Shown: positions 1 through 14,600, numbered from the stretch's first letter. The stretch is DNA of 64,000 nucleotides from Whitmania pigra (GCA_021613335.1 JAJTWR010000067.1:1127501-1191500); one strand, 5' to 3'. Numbers and translations: made by a program. The notes: generated by a model from the letters alone, not told the origin.

Positions 1-1020
<1,020 letters not shown>

Positions 1021-4000
1021 TCAAAATCGCGAGTCTCTGTTGGGATAAGATCTGCATCTGTCATCCCTGCTAGAACGTCTGCTATCCGGTGCATATCTTT
1101 CCACTAGGGTCAGGGGGATGCCCTCCCAGTTTGCCACTAGGGAGAGGTCGCTAAATAGACCCAAGCGATTGGAGTCTAAAGCCGACCACGGTCTCTTCCT
1201 GACGGGTAGGTCCATCGGTAGACTGGTTGGTCGTGGGTTCGAATCCAGCCTGAATGGTACTTTGGAGGGGTTCTTGGATGAGTGGGGTGGTTCAACTGTG
1301 CATCTATGTTGCTGCTGTTTGAGGTCTTGTTGTTGTTGCTGTTGTCGTCGTTGTATGTTTCGCAGTTTCCGTTGAAGGCGTTGTTGTATGTCGTCGTACA
1401 ACTGCTCCAATTTTTGAGGATCCAAGCGATTCTCCAGCGAAACCCTGTCCGTCCCTGATCTTTTGACCCCGGCTGAACTGACCCTCGTCAGTCGGTTGAC
1501 CTCTGACCTCTGTCCTTTTGAGCCTTCTAATTCAGCTGCAGTCATTGCCGACGCTCTTTTACTGTAATATGTCGAACGGTTAGCACGGTTCGGATCCGCT
1601 TCAGCGATTTTTGAAGTCCGATGTTCAGGCAGGTTGGTCATGCTGGCACCCGATGATGATAACGATTCTGATGACCTCGGAAGAGGCGATGAAGAGGAAG
1701 ACGAGTGAGGTGGAGAGTCGCTGACTTTGTCCGCTGTGCTTCGTCCAAACGTGCCGCCTGCTCGAGTTTCTGATATTCCACTCTCTGCTTTTATATCTTT
1801 CTCGATAGATGACATTGCCAGAAGTTTCGGTTCCGTGGAAATAGTCTCCATGCCCGAGGTAGACAGTATCGGTCGAGCGCTCGATGCTTCGGCGGCTGTG
1901 GTAAGTGAAGCGCTTGCTGCCGTTTCTTTTAAATCGTTAAGTTCCGATGCTTGAACGACCGAGTCGATATTTGTCATTTGCATTTCGCTTGTGGTCGATC
2001 TCTCTGTTGGAGCAGTCGATGTAGTCGCGATGGCTGCAGTGGCATCAATCGCTGTTGAGGTCACCGATACTCGAATATTATTGTCGAAGGTGTGACAAAC
2101 TGTTTCAGCACAGACTTTAGTTGAGGATTTACAGCCAGCTGAATAGCAAGAATTATCCAAGTTTAAGTCGACCGGGTAGCCAGTGTTACAAGGGGAGGTT
2201 GTAAGAAATATTTCTTGGTCATTCCAGCTGTCAACGGACAATAATAGCTGGCGTTTGTTCAGCATTTGTCGGAGATCTGAAACTGCGTCCGTTGGTGACG
2301 ATTTCGAAACTGACAGTGAAAAAGCTGGTTGTACCACTCGAGGCTCGAGTTGCCGAGGACAGAGTAAGTTGATATCCCTGGTTTTATTCTCATTTGTCTC
2401 TGGCAACGATGGCTGCTCACTCTGGAAAGCAGCAAAGCCTGGTCCCAACACGTTCTTACCAGAGGGCGAAACTAGGGGATGCTTTTGAGTCGCGATGAGA
2501 GGCAGTAAAGACGAAGGACGGTCAGCAATCACCGGAGTATCGGGAACGCTGCCGGCTGAAAATTGTGAATACTGAAGTAAGAAAGCATCGTTCATGTCGA
2601 CAGAGACGTGATCGGATGTTTGCAACAACTTGGAGATTGGGGTCGAAGTAGCGACTGATAACTGGCTAGCCGATGCTGCCATTTCTTGGAGGGTCGCCGT
2701 GCCAGAGTCGAGCGGACGAGCGACCGTTACGTCGCACATCGTGACGTTGTTTTGGTCCGTGAAGTTTGAGTCCTGTGTCACTGTCAGCAGTAGAGACGTG
2801 CCCTCGATGTTACTGATTTCTGGGTTGAACGTCAGTTCCAAACTGTTCGAAGCGTGTTCCATCGTCGTATCTGACTTTTTAGAAGTGTCATCTGCTTGGA
2901 TTGACCTTTCTTGACCACCAACTGTGACCTGCGTCTCCTCCAAGGTGTTGCTCGACCTTTTAAGGTCATGACCCGAAGCACCCAACGAGGGATTGTTCGA
3001 TTGTCCTAATTCGTCTTTAATCATGACTGATTTTTCTGCTGCACTAAATTTTCCATCAGAAAGTTTTTGGAAAAATTCCATGAGTGGTACCGGTAGATTT
3101 GAAGGCCGCGTAGCTTTTTTGGCTTTTGGCGGCGACATCGACCCGGTCAATGCATTGACTTTCTCAGTCATCGAGGCGTCACCGTTGCTATTGACGACCG
3201 AAAAAGTTTCGACCTCCATAGGAGAAGTAGAAGAGAACTCTGTGACCAACAAGGGCACTTCGGATGACCTCTCAAAGGTCAGAGGTTGGCCAAAACCCTC
3301 CTCTGCTACTCGTTCTACTTTGGTTTCCTCAGCTCGATGGTTTTCCGTGGTCGCTGTTGAAGTTGTTCGATCTTCAATATTTGGCTGGTAGTCATCAAGA
3401 TCTATGGTGATCAGGTGCGGAGAAAAACTCATGTCCATAAGCTCCAAGAACGGCGCCCGTCCGTACGGAGTGTCCGGTCGCAAGTTCAGCCGACCGGGAG
3501 AGGAATCCGGTGTATGATAAACGGATAGAACGTCGTGGTCTATCATCCGATCCTTGCGCGTGTCTTTGCTTGAACTGTTGCAGTTGGAAATCCCGGCGCG
3601 TTTCGGCTTCGAACTCTCCGGAGAATGTGAGATGGAGATGTCCGACAGGGTGGTCAAAATGTCCGCTGAGTGAGTGGAATTTTCGCAACGAAAAGTTTCG
3701 ATTTCGTTCAGCTTGATATCATCGTGTATGCAAAACTGAAACTCTTTTTCAGATTCTCTGGAAATCCCGGGACTTTTTGCAATCACCGAAATACTGCGCT
3801 TCGTGAGTTCATCCTCCGCTGGATTGTTAACTTCCCGTTTGCTCAACAACAACAACACCGAGGTGGACTTTACAGGAGTGTGATTTGTACATTCATCGAC
3901 TGGTTTAGGCAGGCTGAAAACGGCACTACTTTGGCTCATAAAGACGACCGACCTGCATGTCCTATCGGCACCTATTTGTTGTGTTACTGCGCCATGTTGT

Positions 4001-5891
4001 GTTACTGCGCCGTATTGTGTTACTGCTCCGTGTTGTGTTACTGGGCCATGTTGTGTCACTGAGCCTTTGCTTGAACTCTTTTCCTGAATTCCATTCCATC
4101 TGATGTTGGTCCCCGATCGCTGATTGGCCTTGTTTTTGAAGTAATCTTTTAGCTTTTCCATCCTCTCCTTGTTTAACATCCTCTGCTCCATGATGTCACT
4201 GAACTCTTCGTCGGTCGATCCATCTTCAAACTCGCACACGGTCTCTGGAATCGAGCCGCCGATGGCATGAGTGGATGATGCGTTGCCGGACGGAGCGTTC
4301 ATCATCTGGTCGTAATGAGTTGAATTCGATCGTTCGATACCGGCTTGCTCGAGGTTTTTTACACAGACGATGACTTCTTGCTTTGCGTCCTCGAGGTCAT
4401 CGGGTCGTGACTCTGCTCCGTTGGACGATTTCAACCCATCTCCCATGACGGGAACGTCTATACCGAGTTCTGAACTCCCACGCACAGTCTGACAGCTGGA
4501 CGCAGCTAGCGGAGGATCGGGCTGCTTTTGACTGCCGACGTTGTTGATGGATCCCGAATATCCGAGCTTTCTATCCTCCGAGTTTCTGGAGTCGATGGTC
4601 GACTCGTCTTCCCAGTGGATGCTCGCTTGTCGGAGCAGTACTTGCTGGAGAGAGCTGACGTCAGGCTGGACAGATGCATTGTGGATCGGCGGCGACAAGT
4701 TTGGAAAAGAAGGCTCAGTTTTCCCGGGCGTCTGCTGAATCTTTCCAGATTTCTGGATGTGCCGAGCGCTACCGGAATTCATCTGTTTGCATCGACGCTC
4801 GGCTTCGGCCTGCAGTCTCTCGTATTGTCGCTTGACCATCTCCAAGGCGATCAACTTGGCGTCGTTTTCATCTGGCGATCGTTCGGAAAAAGTCGAAAAT
4901 CTTAAGATTGAAATATTAATTAGAAAAGAGTTTGCCACCTTTTTGACAGTCGTATTCGTTCAGCGTTTCGTTGCTTGCAGTCTTCTGCTTGAAGGATTCT
5001 TTAGCTTTCTGGGAATTTTTTCGATCAGACAATTATTATATTATTTATTATACTTTTCACATATTAACTAATTAACAAATAATATGAAATAATATTAGTT
5101 CAAATTAATTCCAATAATAACAATTTAAAAAATGTAAAAATAAAAATAATTTCGATAATTGAAATAATTGAATCTGAGGACAGATAGTTAAATGTGTATT
5201 CTTTGTTACGCGGTTATTTCTAGAGGTATAAAATTTAGTCGGATCACCGAACGAACTCATTGACCTGGCTTGCCTGGACAAATTTTCCACTCCGGCATCT
5301 TCCCATTTCTGGAATGTTGTCTTCCATTCTTCCTGCCGATGTTGCTGCTGTCTCCTGTAACTGACCTCGTAACTGGAGCGTGCTTCCTGAAATTTCAGCT
5401 TCGCCGACCTAGACGTAAAGATTGATGGTTGATGGATATGAAACTGGAGACTAGGAAATGTGTTTGCATTGAGACCATAAAAATTTTTTATACCGCTACC
5501 TTTGGTTTGTTCATGGGATGGTCAATCTCGACAATGACTTGCTCCACATTCCCGACATCAGAATTTTCTGTTGGAGTGAGTCGACAATTTTATGCACACG
5601 GAGTTTGTACTCGTAAGAGAAAAACAATTCTATTTTCGGAGTTACTACTAATATCGAGGGTATTTACATCGCACACTTACTTTTCATCTCCGGAGACTTC
5701 ATCTCCGCGTGTTAATAATAACCAGAATAAATAGCCAGGGACTACAAATGTCAAAAAGGACTCTTACCATTTCCTTTCCTCTGTTTCTTTCTCTTAGAAT
5801 CCACACAACATACTGAAACTGTGAAAATAAGTAACAACCCAGCAATACCTATGCAGAATAATTCAACATTTCCAAATGTTTTCCAAAACAT
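1021..5891 (-). CDS. Unrecognised N-terminally membrane-anchored, Ser/Thr-rich protein (about 1417 aa)
   Basis: Five exons join in frame on the minus strand: 5891-5768, 5567-5500, 5386-5265, 4998-4939 and 4900-1021 (total 4254 bp including the TGA or equivalent stop). The first exon starts MFWKTFGNVELFC and encodes one hydrophobic segment (about residues 10-30) followed by a basic KRKKQRK stop-transfer stretch. Exons 2-4 and the start of exon 5 are charged and helical, probably coiled coil. The rest is a long Ser/Thr-rich, low-complexity region with a five-residue VTQHG-type tandem repeat, then a predicted coiled coil with polyglutamine near the C-terminus and an Arg/Ser-rich end. I do not recognise the family. 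The short exon after the TM exon that looks tempting at 5702-5681 breaks the frame; skipping it restores it. Exons 4 and 5 are separated by only 38 nt. The gene is divergent from ZFAND3, 620 bp away. Coding status is well supported by the 3.9-kb open exon; the small 5' exons are inferred from splice phase. Confidence 0.7.
3975..4066 (-). repeat. In-frame 15-bp coding tandem repeat (VTQ-H/Y/Q-G-A/P units)
   Basis: Inside the big exon of the membrane-anchored protein, about five copies of a 15-bp unit encode VTQHG-type pentapeptides in tandem. The period is a multiple of three, so copy changes keep the frame. Confidence 0.85.
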
Positions 5892-6511
5892 TTTGTACGG
5901 TTATACGGTTGACCGGTCTTCTAACGCGTGTTACCGAAAAACTGCCGTGCGTAAGCGCTCCCTAAGTGTACAAATTCTGAACGAAGAAGCAATAGCAATT
6001 CCCATTTTCCCAGTTTCCCATGAATTTTATTTAAATTTCTAGAATGTCTTTGCTATTAATAGTTTTATAATAACAAAATATAAAATAGAATGGAATAGAA
6101 TAATACTCGAATAGATTATTAAAATTTGTTCGAGTATTTTCATTTTTTTATTTATACATAATATTTTTGTGTTACAAAGCAATTTGTTAGTGATATTTAT
6201 TTGAGTCGTAAAACATATTTATGCGTAAAGGTCACGGGAAAATAAGCCTCCTCATCATGTAACTTCGTCTCCATGTTTGGTTATTTTTAAGGAAAACATT
6301 AAAAAAAAAATGAACCAGCGTTGAAGCTTGTTGCGGAAGATCATCAAGTTTCATAGCAGAACATTGATTTATTTTTGTTTAGAACTTCGTAACTTTTACT
6401 AACGCTTTTATGTTTGCGCTTTTGTCGTATCTTACGCACTCCGCGTTTGTTATGTCGATCCCAAGCAAACCGAACATGACTCCGCAAAGTTGTCTCGTCG
6501 ATGTCTATTGA
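5892..6511. promoter_or_regulatory. Divergent intergenic region between the minus-strand membrane protein gene and ZFAND3
   Basis: The start codons of the two genes face away from each other across 620 bp, so both promoters must lie here or within 5' UTRs here. I see no TATA box I would trust. The sequence is AT-rich, with no repeat array. Confidence 0.45.
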
Positions 6512-8425
6512 ATGATGGCCGAATCTAACAGAGAGCCACCCCTCTGCCCTTGCGGATTCTGGGGGTAAGAAAATTATTATCGCGACCGGGTTAAAATTGA
6601 AGATGTCATTTCTGCCTTTTTGCGTCAAAAAAGCTAATACATAAACGGTGGAGTGATTGAAAATTGCCCACATGTCCTACTCAGATATATCAGGCATTCA
6701 AAAAAATTGGATAAATATAATTAATATTATTTAATGATTTTAATCAACCATTAATACAATAATGAGTGCAATTTCATTAACGTTATTTAATCATTTAAAT
6801 CAACAACTTCATTGTCGACAATAATAACGTCATCGAACCAATCAGGTCGACCCAGACTTCAGGGCTGTGTTCAAAATGTTACAAAGGTCAGATTCCAATG
6901 AATGCTTTTGCTTTAATGTCTTTCTCAAGCAGCAAACTTACTGAATATATTATTAATTCTTATATCCCTTCGCTCAAATTAATTATCTTATTTGCTATTT
7001 TTGGTACATTTTGATTTAAGAGCTCATAACTCATGTTTAATGAAAATCATTTCCAATTCAAATAGAGATGCTAAAGAGAAAAGAGTGTTCTCCTGGCTCC
7101 TCCCCTTCCTCGTCGTCGTCAACACAACCGTCCAATCCAGTGAAAGTCGTCGTGACACCTGGTAAATGGCTTTACGTTTTGTTTTTGCTTTAAAGATGTA
7201 AAGAAAATAATTTTTAATCCAATCATCATTGAACTTTCTAGTGCAGTCACTATGTTTTGAATGAGTGAAGGAATTATTTTGTGAGTTAGTGAATGAATTA
7301 GTTATTGGAATATTTACAACTGTTGAATCTCATGAAAACAACTTTGTTGCATAAATTTAGATATGCATTGCATTAATTCATTAAAATCAGAGAATTACGA
7401 AAACACTACGAAATCAACACAACTTCTCCACCAGCCTCTCCCAACCATCCTTTGGCCAACAGTTCCTTGTCGGTGGCTTCCCACTCTCCTACCAAGTGGC
7501 CGACGAAGGGGGCGCAGGCCGAGGCGGGGGTCGGCAAGACCGAGGTTGACGTCTCTTCTTCCGGCCCCCGAAACGAGATGACTTCTGGCAACCCGGGAAG
7601 TCAGGTTTCCGAGGCGACTCTGGAGACTTCCAAAGACTTCGAGGGGACTTCGGACGATGGCGTCGAAGACTCTGAACCACGAAAGTCCAAAAGCAAAGAC
7701 TTAGATCTGATGCCGGACATTCAGAAGTTGGAAAAAAGGTCTCATCTTAGGATGATTTGTTTTGTCGATATGATTCCAATTTCACTTGAATCACGACTAT
7801 GGCAACATCGTACGACAGATCGGACGTCATAATCGACATCCAGTGTGCTGTATCCTTCTTCATTCTAAACTTGTTTATTATTGATTTCAATATCTTTAGA
7901 TCTACTCGCGGCAGCTTTTGTCTCTAACGCAGCCGCCATCGTCATTGTCATCATCATCATCATTATTATTGCCGCCACCAGCATCATCATCACCATCGAC
8001 ATTCCAGCACCGACACGTCGCCAGTCGATGAGAAATGCTTGACACCGGAGAGATCAGTCCAGAAGAACAAGAGGAAGTGTTACAAGTGCAGATGCAAACT
8101 CGACCTGGCTGCCTCAGAACTGGGTCGGTGCAAATGCGGTGAGTACCTTTGCTAAGCCGTTCGGGAGGCCGGATTTACTTTGGGTACGATGGCAGTGGTG
8201 GCGAGTAAATTATGTAATTAATGATGAAATAAAATATGTCGTTATCGCCATCATCGTCATCATCCCGGTGCAGATTTCATCTTCTGCGAGTTGCACCGTC
8301 TGCCCGAACAGCACGACTGCTCGTACGATCACAAGGGCCTCGGGAGGAAGGAGGCTCGGCAGAAGATGGTCAGCCCCAAGAAGCAGGTCGGAACCTCCCT
8401 CAAGAGACTCGACTCCGATTCGTGA
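6512..8425 (+). CDS. ZFAND3: AN1-type zinc finger protein, ZFAND3 orthologue
   Basis: Six exons splice in frame: 6512-6564, 6846-6886, 7066-7161, 7435-7738, 8008-8138 and 8274-8425, giving about 258 aa (the human protein is about 227). Exon 1 encodes the start of an A20-like finger (LCPCGFWG) and the 41-nt exon 2 completes it (LCSKCYK), as in ZFAND3. A Ser/Lys-rich linker follows. The C-terminal AN1 finger spans exons 5-6: [10 protein letters not shown], then LGRCKC, then [20 protein letters not shown], with all zinc-binding Cys and His visible; HRLPEQHDC is the ZFAND3-specific string. Two adjacent ATGs at 6512 and 6515 could both serve as start. Related AN1 proteins link ubiquitin or nucleic acids to stress and transcriptional control; the exact role here is inferred from the family. 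An AATAAA lies 154 bp downstream of the stop. The gene converges on PAR-3. Confidence 0.93.
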
Positions 8426-11400
8426 AGGACGGATTTCGGGGCAAAGGGTTTTGAGGGTCCCTCATCTTTTTCGATGAAGAGTTTTCTGAAGAGAGGTGTT
8501 TGGAGGTTTGACGTGTGCATTCAAGCGAGTTCTTTTGGCTGCATGTTTGGCGGCGAAGGTCGTCCTTAAATTGGCTGTAATAAAATGGCTGTAAATTGGT
8601 GAAGCCATTTGGCAGCAAATAATTGGCAGATGATGAATTGACATTGCCTTATGTATATATTATTATTATTAATATTATTATCATCATAATTCTTACCATT
8701 ATCGTTTACGTTATTATTAGTCGTTCATTAATCATTTGCCACTATTAGCACTACAATTTCCATGTTGGTTGCAGATTATCAATGCAGTTTTTCACTGCCT
8801 TATTATTTCCTCATTATAATTTATAATTTGCAATTTGATTTAATTGATGTGGGTTGATTGATTGGTTGGCTGGGACTTGTCCTGTGCACTCGCACACATC
8901 GTCGCAGGACAATTTCACGTTCGTCCACTTTCTCGTCGCCAGCACCGTCACGTTTGCTCAATGACATCCGTTCTCCTCTGAGTTTTGGATGGATGTTTAT
9001 CCCTGCTTCCTTTGTCGATCAAAATCACTTTACCTCGTTATGGGGTAGGTGGGAGTTGACCAGAGCATCTTCTGGTGGACAAAATTATAGTTTTGTTTAA
9101 AGTTGTTCACCGTTCCTTCTGAGTTTTTGCCGAAGTCTCAGTCTGCGAGGTCGGTCTTGGTGCTGTCGACACGGTTTGGTTTTTGCTACCGTTGCTCCCA
9201 GTTCCCATGACTACCTTTGCTCCAAGCAACAACTCGGTATATTCTCATATTCGACTTTGCTAACTTCGTTTCATAAGTTCATTTAACCTAATTTCAGAGT
9301 GGCTAATATTATTGTCATCGACGAGCGTCGTCATCCTCATTACCATCGTCGACGACAAACCCATCATTTGTTAGAGCCGCCATTTCAATTATGATTATTC
9401 AATTCTTATCTTCATTTGCTATCACCACCTTGTATTCTTATCATCTTCTGTTTGAGTTTTACTTTTTTATAAAGCAACTGTTCCTCACGGTTTGATTTGG
9501 CTGTGGGGCACGGGCTGACCCTTCCTGCAGCGAATGGTCGGCCACGTTCGTAGACCAAGGCTCTTCATAGACGCTGTAGCTGGTAATCGACATCGGCCAT
9601 AGTCTCCTTTGTGATCGCAACACCACGATTTCATCATCATTTGTTTTTCTTGCATGTGATTCAATGTCATACACTTCAATTTAATTTTTGGATGGCACTG
9701 TGCTTCCTCCATTGTTTTTAATTAACAATGATTTGCAAGATTTCGAGTTGGAAATGTTCTGGCTTAAAATACATGAAAGGTGGGGGCTGTTGAATCTTGG
9801 TTAGCTTTTCTAACCATTTGCATGCCCCTCGATGCTTCGGCCTCTCCTAACCAGCTGTACCCAAGGGATAATTATAAAGCCAATCTTCAACCATAATGGA
9901 AAGTTTTTGGGATAAGTTTACAAAAAGACCATTAAAAAAAAACAATGTGTAAGATTTGAAAGTGAATCGAGTCGTGAACAACGATAGTTTTGATCCCGTG
10001 AAGCCTTGCAGTGAAGGCAAATTGTGCAATGAAGCATGCAGTGACGGGTTAGTTTGCCGATTTGCTACGTGACATGTAAAGATTATCTCTGGTGGCGCAT
10101 CTTCAGCATATGATAAACAGAAGCACATCCAATAATTGATAATGATTCATTGGGGTCAGTAATTTTTGTTTAGAACAGAAAACGAAGGACATTTACAATG
10201 GGTTGTGATGGCAAAATCAGTTTTTTCAGCAACAGAATCACAAGAAAGAAAAATTGCAAGTAGTCAATCGACTTGATCACGCTCTGAGTTCGATTGGGCA
10301 ATCACGTGTAAAATCAGTTCGATACGTTTGCGATCTGTTTGAAGAATTAACGAAAACATAAGCAACGAGAGGAAGCATTTCACAAGCACTCTTGTCATAG
10401 AAGTTGAAACAAATTGCCTTTAGAAAACTTGTCCGGCCATCAACGGGCCGGTCGCACACATGCTCGGGCCAGTGCAACATACTAAAAATTAAAGAAAACT
10501 CGATTGTTGGTAAAGGCAATCGACATGATTCGGTCGGAGCGTTTAAAGTTCAGAATCCTGACACAAAATGACGAGTCAACGTTTGTAACGACTGGCTTAT
10601 TTATACAAATAATTTAGTCTAACTAATTAATCAGGAATCTTTGTAATCATCTTTTTAGTCGTTAAGGCAGACAAAAAAGTCAAAACACCTGTGAGATGTT
10701 TTGATGCTTTTCAGCATTCAATTCCTAGCAATAAACAGCAAAAATTAAACAAAATATTTTTGCTGGAAATTACCTTCTCAATATTTATTCAATCATAGAA
10801 TGTATTACTTTGCAATGCCAACAAATATCATAATAGTAGCCAATAGAATTCAAGGATATCACGAAATAGGGTCTGATTAGACCAGCATCAGAGAAGTAGC
10901 ACCAAATCATATTGGTCAAGGATTTATCAAATAATAAGAATGGAGATTACAAAAAAACATATTCACTAACAATAATAATAATAATAATTAAAAATTTCCT
11001 TTACTGACATTAGCCTAATGATGAAGGCAGCTAGAGATTTAGGGATATCAAGGAACCGCATATAAAATAAATAGGACAAAAAACAAATAAAAAGACAGTA
11101 GACAAAGTGCTCTGGACCTCTTGACCAATAAAATGTAGACAAAATATCACATGTTCCTAAAGTGGGCAGGGATGTCAGGATCGAATGGCAACATCCAATA
11201 TCTGCCAAAAATGATACCATGTCATTGCATGTTTTCACATTCTGGAAACTGTAGGCACAAAAAAAGGTGAGAAGTGATGTTGATAGTTGCCATGGTGGCA
11301 TTCCATTATCACTCATGAGATATGTAAAAATCCTTACTGCATCATGAAGAAGTTGCAAGTGATGATAGCTATGATGATATTATCATGACGATTATGATGA

Positions 11401-11629
11401 TGATAAAAGTTCCAAATAAAAATAAAAAAAACTAGATAAAAGTTATTGGCAATTTCTGCACAGGAATAGTTTGAAAGCACAGTTCAAACAACCAATAAAA
11501 AAATTAAAAATTGCATAGTAAAGTGATAATCTGTCACAGTCATCATCTCTTATTCAAAATTCTTAACACATGTCACGCACACATATACACGCACGCACAA
11601 CATCCTCTTCCATTTTCCAGGCCACATCT
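8426..11629. other. Convergent intergenic region (ZFAND3 and PAR-3 3' ends)
   Basis: No supported gene was found on either strand. AATAAA at 8579-8584 fits ZFAND3 polyadenylation. The 130-codon minus-strand open frame at 10966-11358 starts and ends in AT-rich or trinucleotide DNA, has no recognisable motif and sits where the PAR-3 3' UTR should be. Short GAT/ATC runs occur at 11360-11405. Confidence 0.5.
8579..8584 (+). terminator. Polyadenylation signal, ZFAND3
   Basis: AATAAA lies 154 bp after the ZFAND3 stop codon on the coding strand. Confidence 0.5.
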
Positions 11630-14600
11630 TCACACCCGTGCGGATCTCGTCCAGGTGACATCCTGGTGTAGGTTCTGTGGAGGTTTCGATGGATGCACGA
11701 CATGCAAATCGTAGTCGTTCGCATTCGGGGAAAGTGAATCTCCGCCGTCGTCATCACAGTTAACCCTCAGAGTCGTCACATACTTTGGTCCTCTGTTTTG
11801 ACTTAAATAGGTCCTGTATTGCATTTCAGGCGAATAGGAGCGGATGCCATAGCAACCACCGGGGCCTGAAAAGCTTGCGGAGTCGTGACCGGGCACCCCG
11901 CAAGTGTCCCGGACATCGGGGGACTTCATTTTCAAGGAAACGGACGTCATAGCTCTTCCTGCAGGGGGGGTTTGGGTTAAGCCATCGCAGGACCTCTGAG
12001 GTCGATGGATGATGGTCGTGCAGTCGTAGCCGTGGTTGTTCGAATCGGTGTCGATAAATTTCCGATGTCGATGTTGGGGAGACGAGTAAACCACTTGCTG
12101 AGCATGTTGCACATGCTGAGGGCACTGCTGTTGTGATGATGGCAAGAATACGTTGTGATGATGTTTCGACGTGTAGTTAACTCCGCCATATTGGTCGAAC
12201 GATGGTCGATCAAGGTCTTGGGACTGCTGACGAAGATGGATCTGCACAGGACCGTGCGACCAGTCCCTCATAGGACCCCGGGAAGAGATGCCGAACCACT
12301 GGGGTGGTGTAGAGTCCCGTTGATGTTTTTGTTGCCATGACGACTCCTCCTCTTGCTGCTGTCGTTGCAGAGCAATGTCTTTGTATATGTTGGAGGTTTC
12401 CTCCACCCTTAAGACCGGCACATGGGCAAGGGTCTTGTGTCGGTGCACGGAGGACGAAGTTGACGGTGATGGTGGCGGGGAGTTCGAGCTTTAAAGATGA
12501 TTATTATGATGATGATTGACCACGGAAGGTTTAAGATATCTTAATATTAATAACAGGTGACCATGACTGCCATCTCACCTCAAGAACCTTGAGTCCACCT
12601 GGCTCAGGTGTGAATGATTAACCTGTGGGAGAATGATCATTCCTAATTAATGAATAAAGAGGAAGTCGCATAACGAATTGAACAAACGAATGAATGAATG
12701 AATGGCGGATGAGTGAATTGCCGAATGTTTTGCTCGGATTTTTAGGGCTATTAGAAATATTAAGATTTCATTTTCAATTAGGATCTCCAACAGCTTAATA
12801 CCAAATAAGTAAATAATAATAATATTATTAATTAATTATCAATATATTCATCAATAAAAAATAACAATCTAATTAATTAATTGATTAATAATAGGTGACA
12901 TTCAAATTGAACCTACCGATCCCTCCTCTTTTCCTTCAGGCTGAAGCCTCCCAGTAGGCATGCCCTCTGGACTAACCTCTTCACCCCCATTGCAACCTTT
13001 GACCTTTGAGACATGGAAAGGCCAAGCAGACCTGGAGAACTTTTTTGGAAGAGACCTGAAGGTGAACTTAAGTGAAGAAGTTGGATTACTCTTGCTCAGT
13101 TCTTTATCGGGGGAAGGGGTCTGGCTGCTGCTGGGGGAAGTGGCCCTGACGGGGTATCCATCAATAATTGTACTGTCTGACATTAGTGGAGCTCTGTAAG
13201 TATACTTGCTGGAGATTTGTGAGTCCGAGTGATTCTGCAACGGTGGAGTCACGGCTGCACCGAATGGAGTGTCGGACTGGGGTGAAAGTCTGAAACGTAA
13301 GGATAGGGAGATTGAGATGTTGGAACCGATGACAAATTGAAATGCCTTGAAATTTGATCAATCATGATCGATACATAGTTACCTGAGATTCTCAACTGTC
13401 CTTTTCATGTAAGAGATTAACTTCTTGTGTTCTTGCGTTATGGCCTTTTTGTCTAAAAACAACATTAACCATTGTTATGCACCAACGAATTCAGTGTTAA
13501 TAAAATTAACGATTTATAATGAAAAGTAATCATATTTGTAACTTATATTTAATGTACATTCATCATGCTATTTTATTAATAACAATAATATTTTCTAAGG
13601 CACTGTTTGCATAGCCTCAGAAGCTTATTATTCTATAAATGTTCAAAATTATCGTAATATTTTGTATAATATTATAATTAGTTAAATAATAATAGAATAA
13701 AAAATTAACAATTCTTATTCACCCCTCCGAAGTCTGCTGATTTTCTTTATTCCTTGATTCCTTCCGTCAGCTCGACCTTGTTGATCATCGTTGACACCAT
13801 GACGACTGTTGTCATGATTTTCAACAGGTTTAGCAGCAGCCCTCTCTTGACCTTCCTTTTGAATGTCAAGGTCATTCATGCCACTGCCGATTTGATCGGA
13901 AATGACCGCTGTCTTCGGAGGCTGTTCCTGATTGGCCGACAGCTCCTCCATGGATTTGTATTGCTTTTCGCTATCGGTCGAAGGCAGGATATCCGATTTA
14001 CTCGTCGACATGGCATTAGCTGCTTTCCTCATTCGGGCTGCTTTTCTAGAGTCCCAAGTGGCTTAAAAATGAATGATAAAATGGAGGTGGTGATTATGAT
14101 ATTAGTTGGCATGGCAATGAATTGATGACTAATTCAGTTGTCGATGAATTAATTCACATTTCTGGCAAAACCGATCATGTTAGAGCAGAAATGTTGACAA
14201 TAATTAGACTGCAGGTGACTTTAGCACCAGTAAGAACATGTCAAGTATAATGATGTTGTGATGAGCTAATAAAAATGACATGACAACATAAAAGCAAGGC
14301 ATGTACTATGGTAATACTGCCAGGTAGGTACCATCATCAACATCATCGTCGTCATCATCACCCTACACTCACCATAAGATGTGCCACCATCATTATCTTG
14401 ATTCTTATCACCCAACATCTTGATCTTGTGCGAGCTCATCTGTCTGTAGAAGTCCAGATTCCTCGGATCTGCATGTCCTTTTCTCTTCTCCGACATGCTC
14501 TGACGACCGAAACCCTTCCTGTCGAAGGTCAGACCTCCCTGCTGGCACTCGTCATCCCTCTCGCCGTTGTCCTCGGTTACTGCTGCCTCTTCCGAGCCGA

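Noticed and set aside
5681..5702. 22-nt exon candidate with good AG and GTAAGT borders in the membrane-anchored gene
   Set aside because: Including it puts a stop in the next exon; skipping it joins the flanking exons in frame.
10966..11358. 130-codon minus-strand open frame
   Set aside because: AT-rich, no recognisable motif, trailing into a trinucleotide tract, in the expected PAR-3 3' UTR.
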